Assembly (NCBI GenBank): GCA_017936785.1
Contig: JAGBEV010000026.1
Coordinates: 62,001-126,000, forward strand
DNA length: 64,000 nt
Source of the DNA: Lachnospiraceae bacterium
Lineage (GTDB): Bacteria > Bacillota > Clostridia > Lachnospirales > Lachnospiraceae
Direction of reading: 5' to 3'
Shown here one piece after another: positions 16,464 through 24,095 of the stretch; the first letter of the stretch is position 1, and every line of letters starts with the position of its first letter. A model generated the notes under the pieces. That model was given only the letters and a program-made list of their open reading frames with translations, made no database searches and was not told where the DNA came from. A program made the translations under genes and the position numbers.

Positions 16464-17617
16464 CAGTACTTCCTCCAGACCGTCTTTATCAGAATGGACT
16501 TTCTCTCTGGACACACCTCAATTTTCTGAAAAAACAGCACCAGAAACAACCGTCTCATCCATTCCTCCACAGGTTCCTTCTCCTTCAGGTAATACCGGCA
16601 AAGATAAGAAAATAAATATTCTTCTCCCCATTCCACCTGCTCTGTCAGATGATTTCCGATTCCTGACCACAGATTGCAGAATACCTTTCCTTTCCGGCAT
16701 CGAATCCGCTGCTCTTCCAGCAGTTCTACTCTTTTAAATACCCATTTCGGTATCAAAACCGGCACCCTGTCCTCCACACAGATCCATTCCTTCTCCGGCA
16801 GCTTTCTCCTGACATTTAATTTATAGCTGATCTTTCTATCCTTTCCCTGTTGCATAGCTCCGGTATACATCCTGTTGTGCAGGATACGTCTTACGGAGAG
16901 TGGCGACCAGCGCGCCTCCTCTGCTCTGTCAAATCCAGACTGGTACTGGCTGCCCATCTGTCTCTTATATTCTCTGGGACAAGGGATTTTTTGCCGGTTC
17001 AGAACCTGTGCTATCCGTTCTGCCGCCATGCCTCCCAGACGAAGCCAGTAAATTCCTTTTACAATCTCTGCCACCTGCTCATCAATAACCAGACGGTGGA
17101 CATTATCCTCCGCCTTCTGATATCCATATCCTGCAAATGCACCGATATATTCTCCCATCTGCCGTTTTGTCTGCTGCTGCCATCTTACCTTTTGGGAAAT
17201 ATCCCGGCAATATGCATCATTCATCAGATTTAATACCGGCATTAAAAGAGATTGTTCCATAAACTCACTCTGTATGCTGTCATATTGGTCTGAAATGGCA
17301 ATCAAACGGATTCCCAGCTTTGGAAAAATTTCCTGAAGATAATATCCGGTTTGTATATACTCCCTTCCCAACCGGGATAGATCCTTCACTAAAATACAAT
17401 CAATCTGTCCATCATAAGCTGCATGCATCATCTTTTGAAAACCGGGACGGTCAAAACGGCTTCCGGACCATCCATCATCCACCCACTCTCCAGTCAGAAA
17501 CATATCCGGTTTTTGCCGGATAAACTGCTGGATCAAAAGACGCTGGTTTTGTATACTATTACTCTCTTCTCCCCCGTCTTCCCGAGAAAGCCGGAGATAC
17601 ATTCCACACCGGATCAC
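16463..17617 (-). CDS. Serine recombinase 1 of the sleC element
   Basis: A 384-aa site-specific recombinase. The resolvase domain carries catalytic Ser11 (YLRLSREDGG), NSIQNQRLL, GWSGSRFDRPGFQKM and VKDLSRLGREYIQTGYYL. The recombinase domain follows (about residues 155-300: GAFAGYGYQK, WSPLSVRRILHNRMYTGAM), then a region lacking the usual four-Cys zinc ribbon and a Glu/Arg-rich C-terminus. It starts at a GTG (17617) preceded by GGAGGAGGAAGA and overlaps the 60-aa gene by GTGA; it overlaps recombinase 2 by one base. Coupled translation suggests the two recombinases act as a fixed-ratio pair, perhaps a heteromer. It probably cuts and rejoins the ends at 15716 and 20927. Confidence 0.93.
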   Translation of the reverse strand: MIRCGMYLRLSREDGGEESNSIQNQRLLIQQFIRQKPDMFLTGEWVDDGWSGSRFDRPGFQKMMHAAYDGQIDCILVKDLSRLGREYIQTGYYLQEIFPKLGIRLIAISDQYDSIQSEFMEQSLLMPVLNLMNDAYCRDISQKVRWQQQTKRQMGEYIGAFAGYGYQKAEDNVHRLVIDEQVAEIVKGIYWLRLGGMAAERIAQVLNRQKIPCPREYKRQMGSQYQSGFDRAEEARWSPLSVRRILHNRMYTGAMQQGKDRKISYKLNVRRKLPEKEWICVEDRVPVLIPKWVFKRVELLEEQRIRCRKGKVFCNLWSGIGNHLTEQVEWGEEYLFSYLCRYYLKEKEPVEEWMRRLFLVLFFQKIEVCPERKSILIKTVWRKY

Positions 17618-17796
17618 TCTTCCTCCTCCTTTCCCATTGCAGCCAGATTTTGATACAGCACACTATTTTTTGCTTCCTGATATAATGCCATCGCCTCTTC
17701 CCAGTCCGGCCCCTCCTTAGCATAGCTTACATAAATCTGATAACCGTTTAGCATTCCTGCCGCTTCAAAATCCTCTTTCCATCTTTCTTCTTCCAT
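17614..17796 (-). CDS. 60-aa acidic protein of the sleC element, candidate directionality factor
   Basis: The ATG at 17796 is five bases after GAGG; a longer frame to 17820 would start inside the palindrome and has no ribosome site. The protein is acidic at both ends (MEEERWKEDF, GKEEEE) with a predicted helical middle (DWEEAMALYQEAKNSVLYQNL). I do not recognise a family. It is the first gene of the recombinase operon and is translationally coupled to recombinase 1, so a recombination directionality factor or accessory subunit is a reasonable guess from position and size only. Confidence 0.75.
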   Translation of the reverse strand: MEEERWKEDFEAAGMLNGYQIYVSYAKEGPDWEEAMALYQEAKNSVLYQNLAAMGKEEEE

Positions 17797-17805
17797 AAAA
17801 TCCTC

Positions 17806-17843
17806 AAATAAAAAACACATTAAGCTTAATGTGTTTTTTATTT
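17806..17843. terminator. 38-bp perfect palindrome between cargo and recombinase operons
   Basis: AAATAAAAAACACATTAAG is followed directly by its exact inverse complement, with no unpaired spacer. On the minus strand it follows the stop of the alpha/beta hydrolase gene (17849) by five bases and ends in T6, so it can act as an intrinsic terminator for the cargo operon. It also abuts the ribosome site of the 60-aa gene, leaving no room for a promoter downstream of it, so it may equally be an operator or attenuator of the recombinase operon. Confidence 0.7.
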
Positions 17844-17848
17844 CTATC

Positions 17849-18796
17849 TTATTCTTTATTTGCTGATTCAGAACCTTTTGCAGTCAGGGACGTATGCTGG
17901 CTGATAAATTCCTCCACTTCTTTCCATGCTTCTTCCGATTCCGGCATCCGCATCAGTCCCATCTGGAACACATGAAACATTCCTTCATAAACTGTCTGTC
18001 TCACTTCGCATCCGGCCTTCTTTGCTTTCTCCGCCGCAGAAAGTGTATCACTCAACAGCATTTCTATACTGCCAACCTGAAACAGCATCGGAGGAAGCCC
18101 TGTATAATCTCCAAACAGAGGAGACATATATGGATCCTTTGGATCATGGTCTGCCACATATTCCCCATTATATATCATACTCTCTCTGGTATTTCCAAAG
18201 AGAGGGTCTTTCTCATAATTCTCCGTATAAGAATCACCAGAGGCAGTCAGATCTGTCCATGGTGACATCATGACCAGACATTTTGGAAGAGGCAGCCTGT
18301 TATCCCGCAGATAAAGGCTTAACGCCAATGCCAGTCCACCTCCTGCGGAATCACCTGCCAAAATGATCTGATTTCCCCGATAACCCACATCCAAAAGCCA
18401 CTGATATGCCGCCAGCGCATCCACCAGTGCTGCCGGATAGGGATTTCCCGGTGCCACACGGTAATCAACAGAAAGAACTTTCCGGTATCCTTTCATCTGA
18501 CTGTAAAGAACGGCAAAATCACGGTATACATTCCTCATTTTTCCAATATAACCGCCGCCGTGAAGCTGTAAAACCACTTCCCCACAATCCTCCTGGGGAG
18601 GTGTCAGCAGTTCCATTTCGAAATGATGCATCTGGATGGGCATACACAAATATCCATCCGGACAGTGCCAGGCAGGTTCCACCAGCTTTTTCCGAAAGGT
18701 TCCGTCCTGTATCTTCGGTCCGATAATATGCTGGGAAGTAGAAAATTTAATCACATCCCGGACTATTTTTGCCTTTAAGCTAATCTTTTCTTTCAT
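17849..18796 (-). CDS. Alpha/beta hydrolase of the hormone-sensitive-lipase type (element cargo)
   Basis: A 315-aa esterase/lipase-like enzyme. The oxyanion-hole motif is LQLHGGGYIG (about residues 77-86), the nucleophile elbow is AGDSAGGGLAL (catalytic Ser near residue 150), the acid is the Asp in EMLLSD, and the His is in GMFHVFQ. No signal peptide is seen. GAGGGTACAG precedes the ATG. It is the last gene of a three-gene leftward cargo operon with a zinc-ribbon membrane protein and a condensation-type acyltransferase, suggesting joint handling of an acyl ester. The substrate is unknown. Confidence 0.87.
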   Translation of the reverse strand: MKEKISLKAKIVRDVIKFSTSQHIIGPKIQDGTFRKKLVEPAWHCPDGYLCMPIQMHHFEMELLTPPQEDCGEVVLQLHGGGYIGKMRNVYRDFAVLYSQMKGYRKVLSVDYRVAPGNPYPAALVDALAAYQWLLDVGYRGNQIILAGDSAGGGLALALSLYLRDNRLPLPKCLVMMSPWTDLTASGDSYTENYEKDPLFGNTRESMIYNGEYVADHDPKDPYMSPLFGDYTGLPPMLFQVGSIEMLLSDTLSAAEKAKKAGCEVRQTVYEGMFHVFQMGLMRMPESEEAWKEVEEFISQHTSLTAKGSESANKE

Positions 18797-18847
18797 CTGT
18801 ACCCTCTTTCATTCCCCATCCTTTCTGGACATTTCTATGCTATAAGA

Positions 18848-19528
18848 TTATACGTGAAATTTTCGCTTTAATTCATTGGCCGCCTTCCTGTCTCCAATAA
18901 TCAGAGTTCCCGTCCAGAGAAAAACCGATATTCCTAGTACAACCCATGGCAGAATCATACCCTGAACAATTCCTGACAGATAAAATATCAAATCCAGAAC
19001 ACTTAACAATACCGTAAATAACTGCATGATCACATAGTTTTGCCAGTTTGCATAATTGATGATCATACAGAGGACAATGGTCAGATCAATTCCAAAAATC
19101 ACGCAGGGCAGTCCAACTTCCAATGACCAGCCGCTGAATCCCAGAGTGATATCAATGCAGATGATCAAAGCAATCAGACCAATCACCTGAAGATAAATCT
19201 TACGGATATGCCCGGTTCTTTTATTCAGAATCCCCCGTACTGTTAAAATCAAATAAATGATTGCTCCTCCACTGATGGCTGACCACCAGGTACAGGAATA
19301 TGAATAGGTGTAATAATTAATTATCACCAGTACCGCCTCTATCAGCAAAGCAAAATACATACAAATCCTGCTGATCTGTTTGAGCTTTCTTGTCTTTAAA
19401 CCCACATCAGGGTATTCGTCCGCTGTTTCTTCTGATAATCCTCTTCTTTCCTGCAGTACCATATCACACAGGGGACAGACCGCTATATCATCTGCAACAG
19501 AAACCCCGCATCTTTTACATTTATTCAT
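18848..19528 (-). CDS. Zinc-ribbon polytopic membrane protein (element cargo)
   Basis: A 226-aa protein beginning with a zinc ribbon (CKRCGVSV, CPLCDM within the first 22 residues) and followed by about six membrane helices between residues 52 and 212, ending in a basic tail (KAANELKRKFHV). It resembles the DUF6320-type proteins found beside acyltransferase and hydrolase genes in Clostridia. Its start overlaps the end of the acyltransferase gene by eight bases, indicating tight coupling. Function is unknown. Confidence 0.8.
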   Translation of the reverse strand: MNKCKRCGVSVADDIAVCPLCDMVLQERRGLSEETADEYPDVGLKTRKLKQISRICMYFALLIEAVLVIINYYTYSYSCTWWSAISGGAIIYLILTVRGILNKRTGHIRKIYLQVIGLIALIICIDITLGFSGWSLEVGLPCVIFGIDLTIVLCMIINYANWQNYVIMQLFTVLLSVLDLIFYLSGIVQGMILPWVVLGISVFLWTGTLIIGDRKAANELKRKFHV

Positions 19529-20807
19529 AATACACTCCGTTACTCTCTATTGTTACATCAATTCCATCCTGCACCAGTGTTTTAAAAAACCTCCTTTGTA
19601 TGGAAGCGTCCCGCAGTATGGAACTAAAGGTAAATACCAGTTCATCTTTATAGGAACAGATGGTTCCTTTTACATTTTGTCCCGCTGATACCGAAAGCAT
19701 AGCACAAAATCGTCTGATATACGGCTGATATGGCTCGTCCACCTGCATTGCTCCAATATTGGTCATGGTAGTGGTAGTTGCCTTTGCACTGGAATAATAA
19801 ACCCAGCGCATGGCAATTTTTTTGATAAGCAGCGGTACCGCACGCAAAACCAGATTTTTTTGATTAGAGACATTATAGGAAAACAATTTTTCCAGATGCT
19901 CCTTGTTAATCTGTTCCCTAAGGCTTTTTACTACGATCTCTGTCACCTCTTCCAGAGTATACTCCTCTTTCTCAGGATGAAAAACAGCACTGACCATAGC
20001 AAAAAAATTCCTCGTGGTGAGAGATTCAAAATAGGGTCGCAGGTTTACCGGAATACAGGTAACAACAGGCTTCTTGGAAACCGCTCCATGTAAATATTCT
20101 TTGTAAATACTGTAGGTATATACACTTGCCAGGTATTCGTTGATGCTGATTCCTCTCTCTCTGGAAACCTGCCTGAGTTGTTCCACAGACATATAACCAT
20201 GAATCACTCCAAGAGCTCCTGTCCGCAGTTTTTCCCCTTTGATATGCACTGCCGGTTCCGATTTATACCCCCTGGGCTGGCTCTTTTTATAATTTTTCAG
20301 ATAACTGTCCTCCGTATTCAGAGAAGTGGTATCTGATAGTTCATCTCCTGTCACCTTGCAGAGTGAAGGATATTTCAGACGAAGATACTGGTAAGTCAGC
20401 TCTTTCAAAAAAGTTACTCCGCCCATCCCATCCGCCAGTACATGAAACACCTCCAAATTGATACGACATTTATAATAAGTCACCCGGAACAGATAATTTC
20501 GGTTGGTATGGGGTTCTATATAACGGCAGGGATAATCATTCTCCTCTGTCACCAGCGGAGCACCCTTCCGGTTGGTCTCAAAATAATACCAGAATACTCC
20601 CGTGCGCATCCGCACATTCATCGAATCAAACCAAGGGAGAATCCGAACCAAAGCCTCCTGCAGCAATTCCTTATCAATTTCCTCTGTCAGAGTCACTGAA
20701 ATCCGATACACATTCGTCATGCTCTCTGTGGCGATCACAGGAAACAGATTTGCTGTGTTATCAAGCTTTGCCCAGCGGATTTCCTTTCTTTTGGTTCGTT
20801 CTTTCAT
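19521..20807 (-). CDS. Condensation-domain-like alcohol acyltransferase (element cargo)
   Basis: A 428-aa member of the CoA-dependent acyltransferase superfamily, related to alcohol acetyltransferases and condensation domains. The HxxxDG catalytic motif is present as FHVLADGMGG, with a second conserved segment near CIPVNLRPYFES. The ATG at 20807 follows GGAGAGAAGC; the frame stays open to 20852, but the added part has no ribosome site that fits as well. It is the first gene of the cargo operon, whose promoter must lie in the 122 bp up to the right element end. The acyl acceptor cannot be told from sequence. Confidence 0.82.
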   Translation of the reverse strand: MKERTKRKEIRWAKLDNTANLFPVIATESMTNVYRISVTLTEEIDKELLQEALVRILPWFDSMNVRMRTGVFWYYFETNRKGAPLVTEENDYPCRYIEPHTNRNYLFRVTYYKCRINLEVFHVLADGMGGVTFLKELTYQYLRLKYPSLCKVTGDELSDTTSLNTEDSYLKNYKKSQPRGYKSEPAVHIKGEKLRTGALGVIHGYMSVEQLRQVSRERGISINEYLASVYTYSIYKEYLHGAVSKKPVVTCIPVNLRPYFESLTTRNFFAMVSAVFHPEKEEYTLEEVTEIVVKSLREQINKEHLEKLFSYNVSNQKNLVLRAVPLLIKKIAMRWVYYSSAKATTTTMTNIGAMQVDEPYQPYIRRFCAMLSVSAGQNVKGTICSYKDELVFTFSSILRDASIQRRFFKTLVQDGIDVTIESNGVYYE

Positions 20808-20914
20808 GCTTCTCTCCATTCCTGCGCACACATATGCGCATCCCTTTTTCAAAACTATTCTAGCAGACTATAAGGGAGATTTCCACCTCAATATAATATT
20901 TAACTCAAACTAAA

Positions 20915-20938
20915 CGTACACCAGCCCCCGAATATGTA
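20915..20938 (+). other. attR: right junction of the sleC element
   Basis: Element arm CGTACACCAG (20915-20924), a C, the core CCCC (20926-20929), then host sequence GAATATGTA. The arm is the inverse complement of the left arm at 15720-15729 except one base. The dinucleotide CC at 20927-20928 is at the symmetry centre. Confidence 0.8.
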
Positions 20939-21700
20939 ATCGTCCATGACGGACCACCTTCTGACTCCAGGGCAAAAAACTATTATGTAAAATACAAAGA
21001 CTACATCAAAAATGTAGCATCCAGCGAAATCTATGCTACCTGGCCTGAAGCAACACTTTATGCAAATATTCTTGCCATTCAGTCCATTACCTTAAACCGC
21101 GTCTACACAGAATGGTATCGCAATAAGGGCTACGATTTTACCATTACCAGTTCAACTGCTTACGACCAGAAATGGATTTCCGGACGTAATATCTATGCAA
21201 GTATTTCGGAAGCAGTAGATACCATTTTTGCCAATTTCATCTCCAGACCAAATATTACCCAGCCGCTTTTTACACAATACTGTGATGGCAGACAGGTTTC
21301 CTGTCCGAACTGGATGCGGCAGTGGGATTCTAAATATCTGGGAGACCAGGGATACTCCGCAATTGAAATTCTCCGCACCTTCTACGGAGATTCTGTTTAT
21401 ATTAATTCTTCTGATGAAATCTCGGGTATTCCTTCCTCCTGGCCGGGATATGATCTGACTGTTGGCTCTATCGGCGATAAAGTACGTCAGATGCAGCATC
21501 AGTTAAATGTAATTTCCAAAGGATATCCTCTCATTCCAAAAGTAGCAGAGGATGGCATTTATGGAGAAAAAACAGCCGATGCAGTAAGAACCTTCCAAAA
21601 AATATTTAATCTGCCTCAGACCGGTGTTGTAGATTTTCCAACCTGGTATCGGATTTCTGAAATTTTCGTTGGCGTAAGCCGTATCGCAGAACTGGCTTAG
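20930..21700 (+). CDS. sleC: 3' part of the interrupted sleC gene: catalytic and peptidoglycan-binding domains
   Basis: 256 codons without a stop or frameshift, lacking their own start and ribosome site, so silent unless joined to the 5' part. It begins EYVIVHDGPPSD, then carries a SpoIID-like lytic transglycosylase domain with the catalytic Glu in VASSEIYATWPEA, followed by ITSSTAYDQKW, TQYCDGRQVSCPNWMRQW and KYLGDQGYSAIE. The C-terminal peptidoglycan-binding domain spans the last 80 residues (VGSIGDKVRQMQHQLN, EDGIYGEKTADAVRTFQK). Order and length match SleC, which degrades spore cortex during germination after Csp cleavage. An ORF caller would start it only at a Met at 21314 and miss half of it. 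Confidence 0.92.
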   Translation, partial: EYVIVHDGPPSDSRAKNYYVKYKDYIKNVASSEIYATWPEATLYANILAIQSITLNRVYTEWYRNKGYDFTITSSTAYDQKWISGRNIYASISEAVDTIFANFISRPNITQPLFTQYCDGRQVSCPNWMRQWDSKYLGDQGYSAIEILRTFYGDSVYINSSDEISGIPSSWPGYDLTVGSIGDKVRQMQHQLNVISKGYPLIPKVAEDGIYGEKTADAVRTFQKIFNLPQTGVVDFPTWYRISEIFVGVSRIAELA

Positions 21701-21723
21701 AAAAATCTGTATAACTAAAAACC

Positions 21724-21758
21724 AACCCGGACACCATGCACCGCAGGATGTCCGGGTT
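21724..21758 (-). terminator. Bidirectional hairpin between sleC and the lipid kinase gene
   Basis: AACCCGGACA (21724-21733) pairs with TGTCCGGGTT (21749-21758). On the minus strand GGTTTTTAG follows, fitting a terminator for the queA-kinase operon; it may also stop sleC transcripts. Confidence 0.65.
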
Positions 21759-21781
21759 CGTAATTATATCTATCCGAAATT

Positions 21782-22744
21782 TCAGCTTTTTTTCGGAAGC
21801 ATGGAAATACTTTCCTGTACCTTCTTTGCACAGATGATCGGAAGAGCCTGTTGATAATTCTGCATAAGAACCTCCCGGCAAAATCCCCCATCTTCTCCGT
21901 CCAATGTCCACTGGACTTCGTCATCACTGATAATGTGTATTTTATTGCTGCTGAATTTGAAAATTTCAGGAGCATCCAGTTTCTTTGTGAGCAAAGCATT
22001 GAGAGCCTCCTGCATCTGAAGCAGGTTCTTTAAATCACGGATAAACAATCCCTCAAACAATCCATCATCCATCTTAATATTCTTTTTCCGGTATGCCTGA
22101 AAGCCTGCTACGGATACGGAATTGCTTACCAGTCCCAGTATAAAATCATCTTCTATCACCTGGTCATCATATTCGATCCGCATGTGATGTGGTTTGATTT
22201 CCGCCACATGTTTGATTCCCTCTACAAAATATGCCGTCTTTCCCAACGCATTTTTCAGCTCCTGCGGCGTCTGGTAGGAAACCTCCGTAAAAGCTCCAAA
22301 TCCGGCTACATATGTAAAAAATTTGTCATTGAAGCCACCCATGTCACAGTGAAAAACCGTTCCCTCTGTAACCAGTTGTGCTGCTCTCTTCATAATTTTA
22401 GGAATTTTCAGGCTGGAAGCAAAATCATTCACAGTACCTGCAGGAATATATCCACAGACAGGCCTTTTCTCCAGATGCATCAACCCGGTTGCCACTTCAT
22501 TCATGGTACCATCCCCACCGGAACATACAATATAATCATATTTTGCTCCCTGCTCGATGACAATATTCTTGGCATCCTCTTTTTTCTGGGTAGCTACCAC
22601 AGTCACCAGAAAATCTGACTGGCAGAATATCTGTATGATATCTGACAATTTATTTTTAATCTGTTCCTTTCCTGCCATGGGATTATAAACGAACAACATC
22701 TTTTTTCTTTTTATTTTACCTTCCCATTCATAAACATCACTCAT
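21782..22744 (-). CDS. Diacylglycerol/lipid kinase family protein (YegS/DgkB-like)
   Basis: A 320-aa kinase. The nucleotide-binding signature [14 protein letters not shown] and the [12 protein letters not shown] motif identify the DAGK catalytic domain in the N-terminal half; the C-terminal half is the beta-sandwich domain ending in WTLDGEDGG. It probably phosphorylates diacylglycerol or a related lipid at the membrane, returning it to phosphatidate synthesis. The start is ATG at 22744 (MSDVYEW), nine bases after GGAGG and overlapping the end of queA; a longer frame reads back into queA and is not supported. Confidence 0.88.
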   Translation of the reverse strand: MSDVYEWEGKIKRKKMLFVYNPMAGKEQIKNKLSDIIQIFCQSDFLVTVVATQKKEDAKNIVIEQGAKYDYIVCSGGDGTMNEVATGLMHLEKRPVCGYIPAGTVNDFASSLKIPKIMKRAAQLVTEGTVFHCDMGGFNDKFFTYVAGFGAFTEVSYQTPQELKNALGKTAYFVEGIKHVAEIKPHHMRIEYDDQVIEDDFILGLVSNSVSVAGFQAYRKKNIKMDDGLFEGLFIRDLKNLLQMQEALNALLTKKLDAPEIFKFSSNKIHIISDDEVQWTLDGEDGGFCREVLMQNYQQALPIICAKKVQESISMLPKKS

Positions 22745-23789
22745 CGACATCCACCTCCAAATCATCTGTAATAAACATCGCATCTCCAAAAGAAAAGAAC
22801 CGGTATTTCTTTTCTACTGCCTCCTGATATGCCTCCATAATCTGTTCCTTTCCTGCCAACGCCGAAACAAGCATTAAAAGAGTCGATTCCGGCAGGTGAA
22901 AATTGGTGATCAGGCAGTCCAGTACCTTAAAATGATACCCCGGATAGATAAAAATGCTTGTATCTCCCTCCATTGCCCGTACCATGCCATTCTCATCTGC
23001 TGCTGATTCCACGGTTCGGCAGCTTGTAGTTCCCACACAGATCACTCTGCCTCCCTGCTTCTTCGTCTCGTTGATCATCTTAGCAGCTTCCTCTGGCACC
23101 TGGAAATACTCTGTATGCATATGATGTTGTGTGACATCCTCTACCTTCACTGGACGGAATGTTCCCAGACCGACATGCAATGTTACATTTGCTATCCTGA
23201 CTCCCTTTTGCTGAATCCGTTCCAACAGCTCGCTGGTAAAATGAAGCCCTGCTGTAGGCGCTGCCGCAGAGCCTTCATATTTTGCATATACTGTCTGGTA
23301 TCTGTTTTTATCTTTCAGCTGATGTGTAATATATGGTGGTAACGGCATTTGTCCCAACTGATCCAGTATCTCCTCAAAAATCCCATCATATTCGAACTGT
23401 ATCAGCCTGTTTCCTTCCTCCACTACTTCCTGCACCACAGCCTTAAGCAGTCCGTTGCCAAAGGAAAGATGTGTTCCCGGGCGTGCTTTTTTCCCTGGTT
23501 TTACAAGTGTTTCCCATATATTTTTTTCTTTTCGCTTCAATAGAAGGACTTCTACCTTTCCTCCTGTTTCCTCCCTCTCCCCAATCAACCTGGCAGGAAT
23601 TACTTTCGTATTATTGATGACCAGACAATCTCCCGGATGCAAAAAGTCAATAATTTCATGGAAAACCTTATGTTTCCTTTCTCCGGTCTCTTTGTCCAGT
23701 ATAAGCAGCCGGGAAGCAGCACGGTCCTCTATAGGATCCTGTGCAATCAATTCCTGTGGCAATTCGTAATCAAAATCTGATGTTTTCAT
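22737..23789 (-). CDS. queA: tRNA preQ1(34) S-adenosylmethionine ribosyltransferase-isomerase
   Basis: A 350-aa enzyme that transfers the ribosyl group of S-adenosylmethionine to preQ1 at tRNA position 34, giving epoxyqueuosine. Family signatures are [14 protein letters not shown] near the start, [42 protein letters not shown] and [14 protein letters not shown]. The ATG at 23789 follows GAGGAATAAT; an ATG four codons upstream lacks a ribosome site. It overlaps the lipid kinase start. No tgt or queG gene is nearby. Confidence 0.96.
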   Translation of the reverse strand: MKTSDFDYELPQELIAQDPIEDRAASRLLILDKETGERKHKVFHEIIDFLHPGDCLVINNTKVIPARLIGEREETGGKVEVLLLKRKEKNIWETLVKPGKKARPGTHLSFGNGLLKAVVQEVVEEGNRLIQFEYDGIFEEILDQLGQMPLPPYITHQLKDKNRYQTVYAKYEGSAAAPTAGLHFTSELLERIQQKGVRIANVTLHVGLGTFRPVKVEDVTQHHMHTEYFQVPEEAAKMINETKKQGGRVICVGTTSCRTVESAADENGMVRAMEGDTSIFIYPGYHFKVLDCLITNFHLPESTLLMLVSALAGKEQIMEAYQEAVEKKYRFFSFGDAMFITDDLEVDVDE

Positions 23790-24095
23790 ATTATTCCTCA
23801 TTCTTATATATCACTCTGTTCTTTTGTACATTTCTTTACTGGCAAAAAAAGCTATTCCCATCCAGTCAAAGGAAATCTATACTTGAGATATTATACGTTT
23901 ATTTCAATAAAAAATCCAGCCCTTTGTAAATAATAGGTAAATTTGCATGTAAGCCAAGTAAATTCTTCAAAAATATCTCCAAAATACTAGTTATTTTTCA
24001 CAGAATAACGTAAAATACTATTGTAAGAATCTGTCTATCTATTTTTCGTATTCCATTGCGAATTATGATAATATATTATTAGAGGAGGTTTTCCG
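23790..24095. other. 306-bp divergent intergenic region between queA and ppx
   Basis: AT-rich spacer that must hold the promoters of queA (leftward) and the polyphosphate operon (rightward). AGAGGAGG sits just before the ppx ATG, and an AT-rich GATAATATATTATT lies about 25 bp before it. No gene, conserved RNA or strong hairpin was seen. Confidence 0.4.

Larger units (their letters stand above)
15719..20929. mobile_element. 5.2-kb skin-like serine-recombinase element inserted in sleC
   Basis: The 5211-bp segment splits sleC between codons 165 and 166. Removing it exactly at the shared CCCC gives ATC-CCC-GAA-TAT, an in-frame junction Val-Val-Ile-Pro-Glu-Tyr-Val that matches the conserved SleC sequence. 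The total is 421 residues, and known SleC proteins are about 420-440. The element holds, from right to left on the minus strand: an acyltransferase, a zinc-ribbon membrane protein, an alpha/beta hydrolase, a perfect palindrome, a 60-aa protein and two serine recombinases ending at the left border. Both sleC halves are undamaged, which fits programmed or recent insertion rather than old decay. The model is sigK skin elements. Excision in sporulating cells is inferred, not shown. Confidence 0.85.

Noticed and set aside
15719..20929. An ordinary insertion sequence in sleC
   Set aside because: No transposase and no target-site duplication beyond the CCCC core were seen; two serine recombinases and exact frame restoration fit site-specific recombination better.
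21314..21700. A separate 128-aa peptidoglycan-binding gene
   Set aside because: The frame is open from 20930 with catalytic-domain sequence, and the Met at 21314 has no ribosome site; it is part of split sleC.
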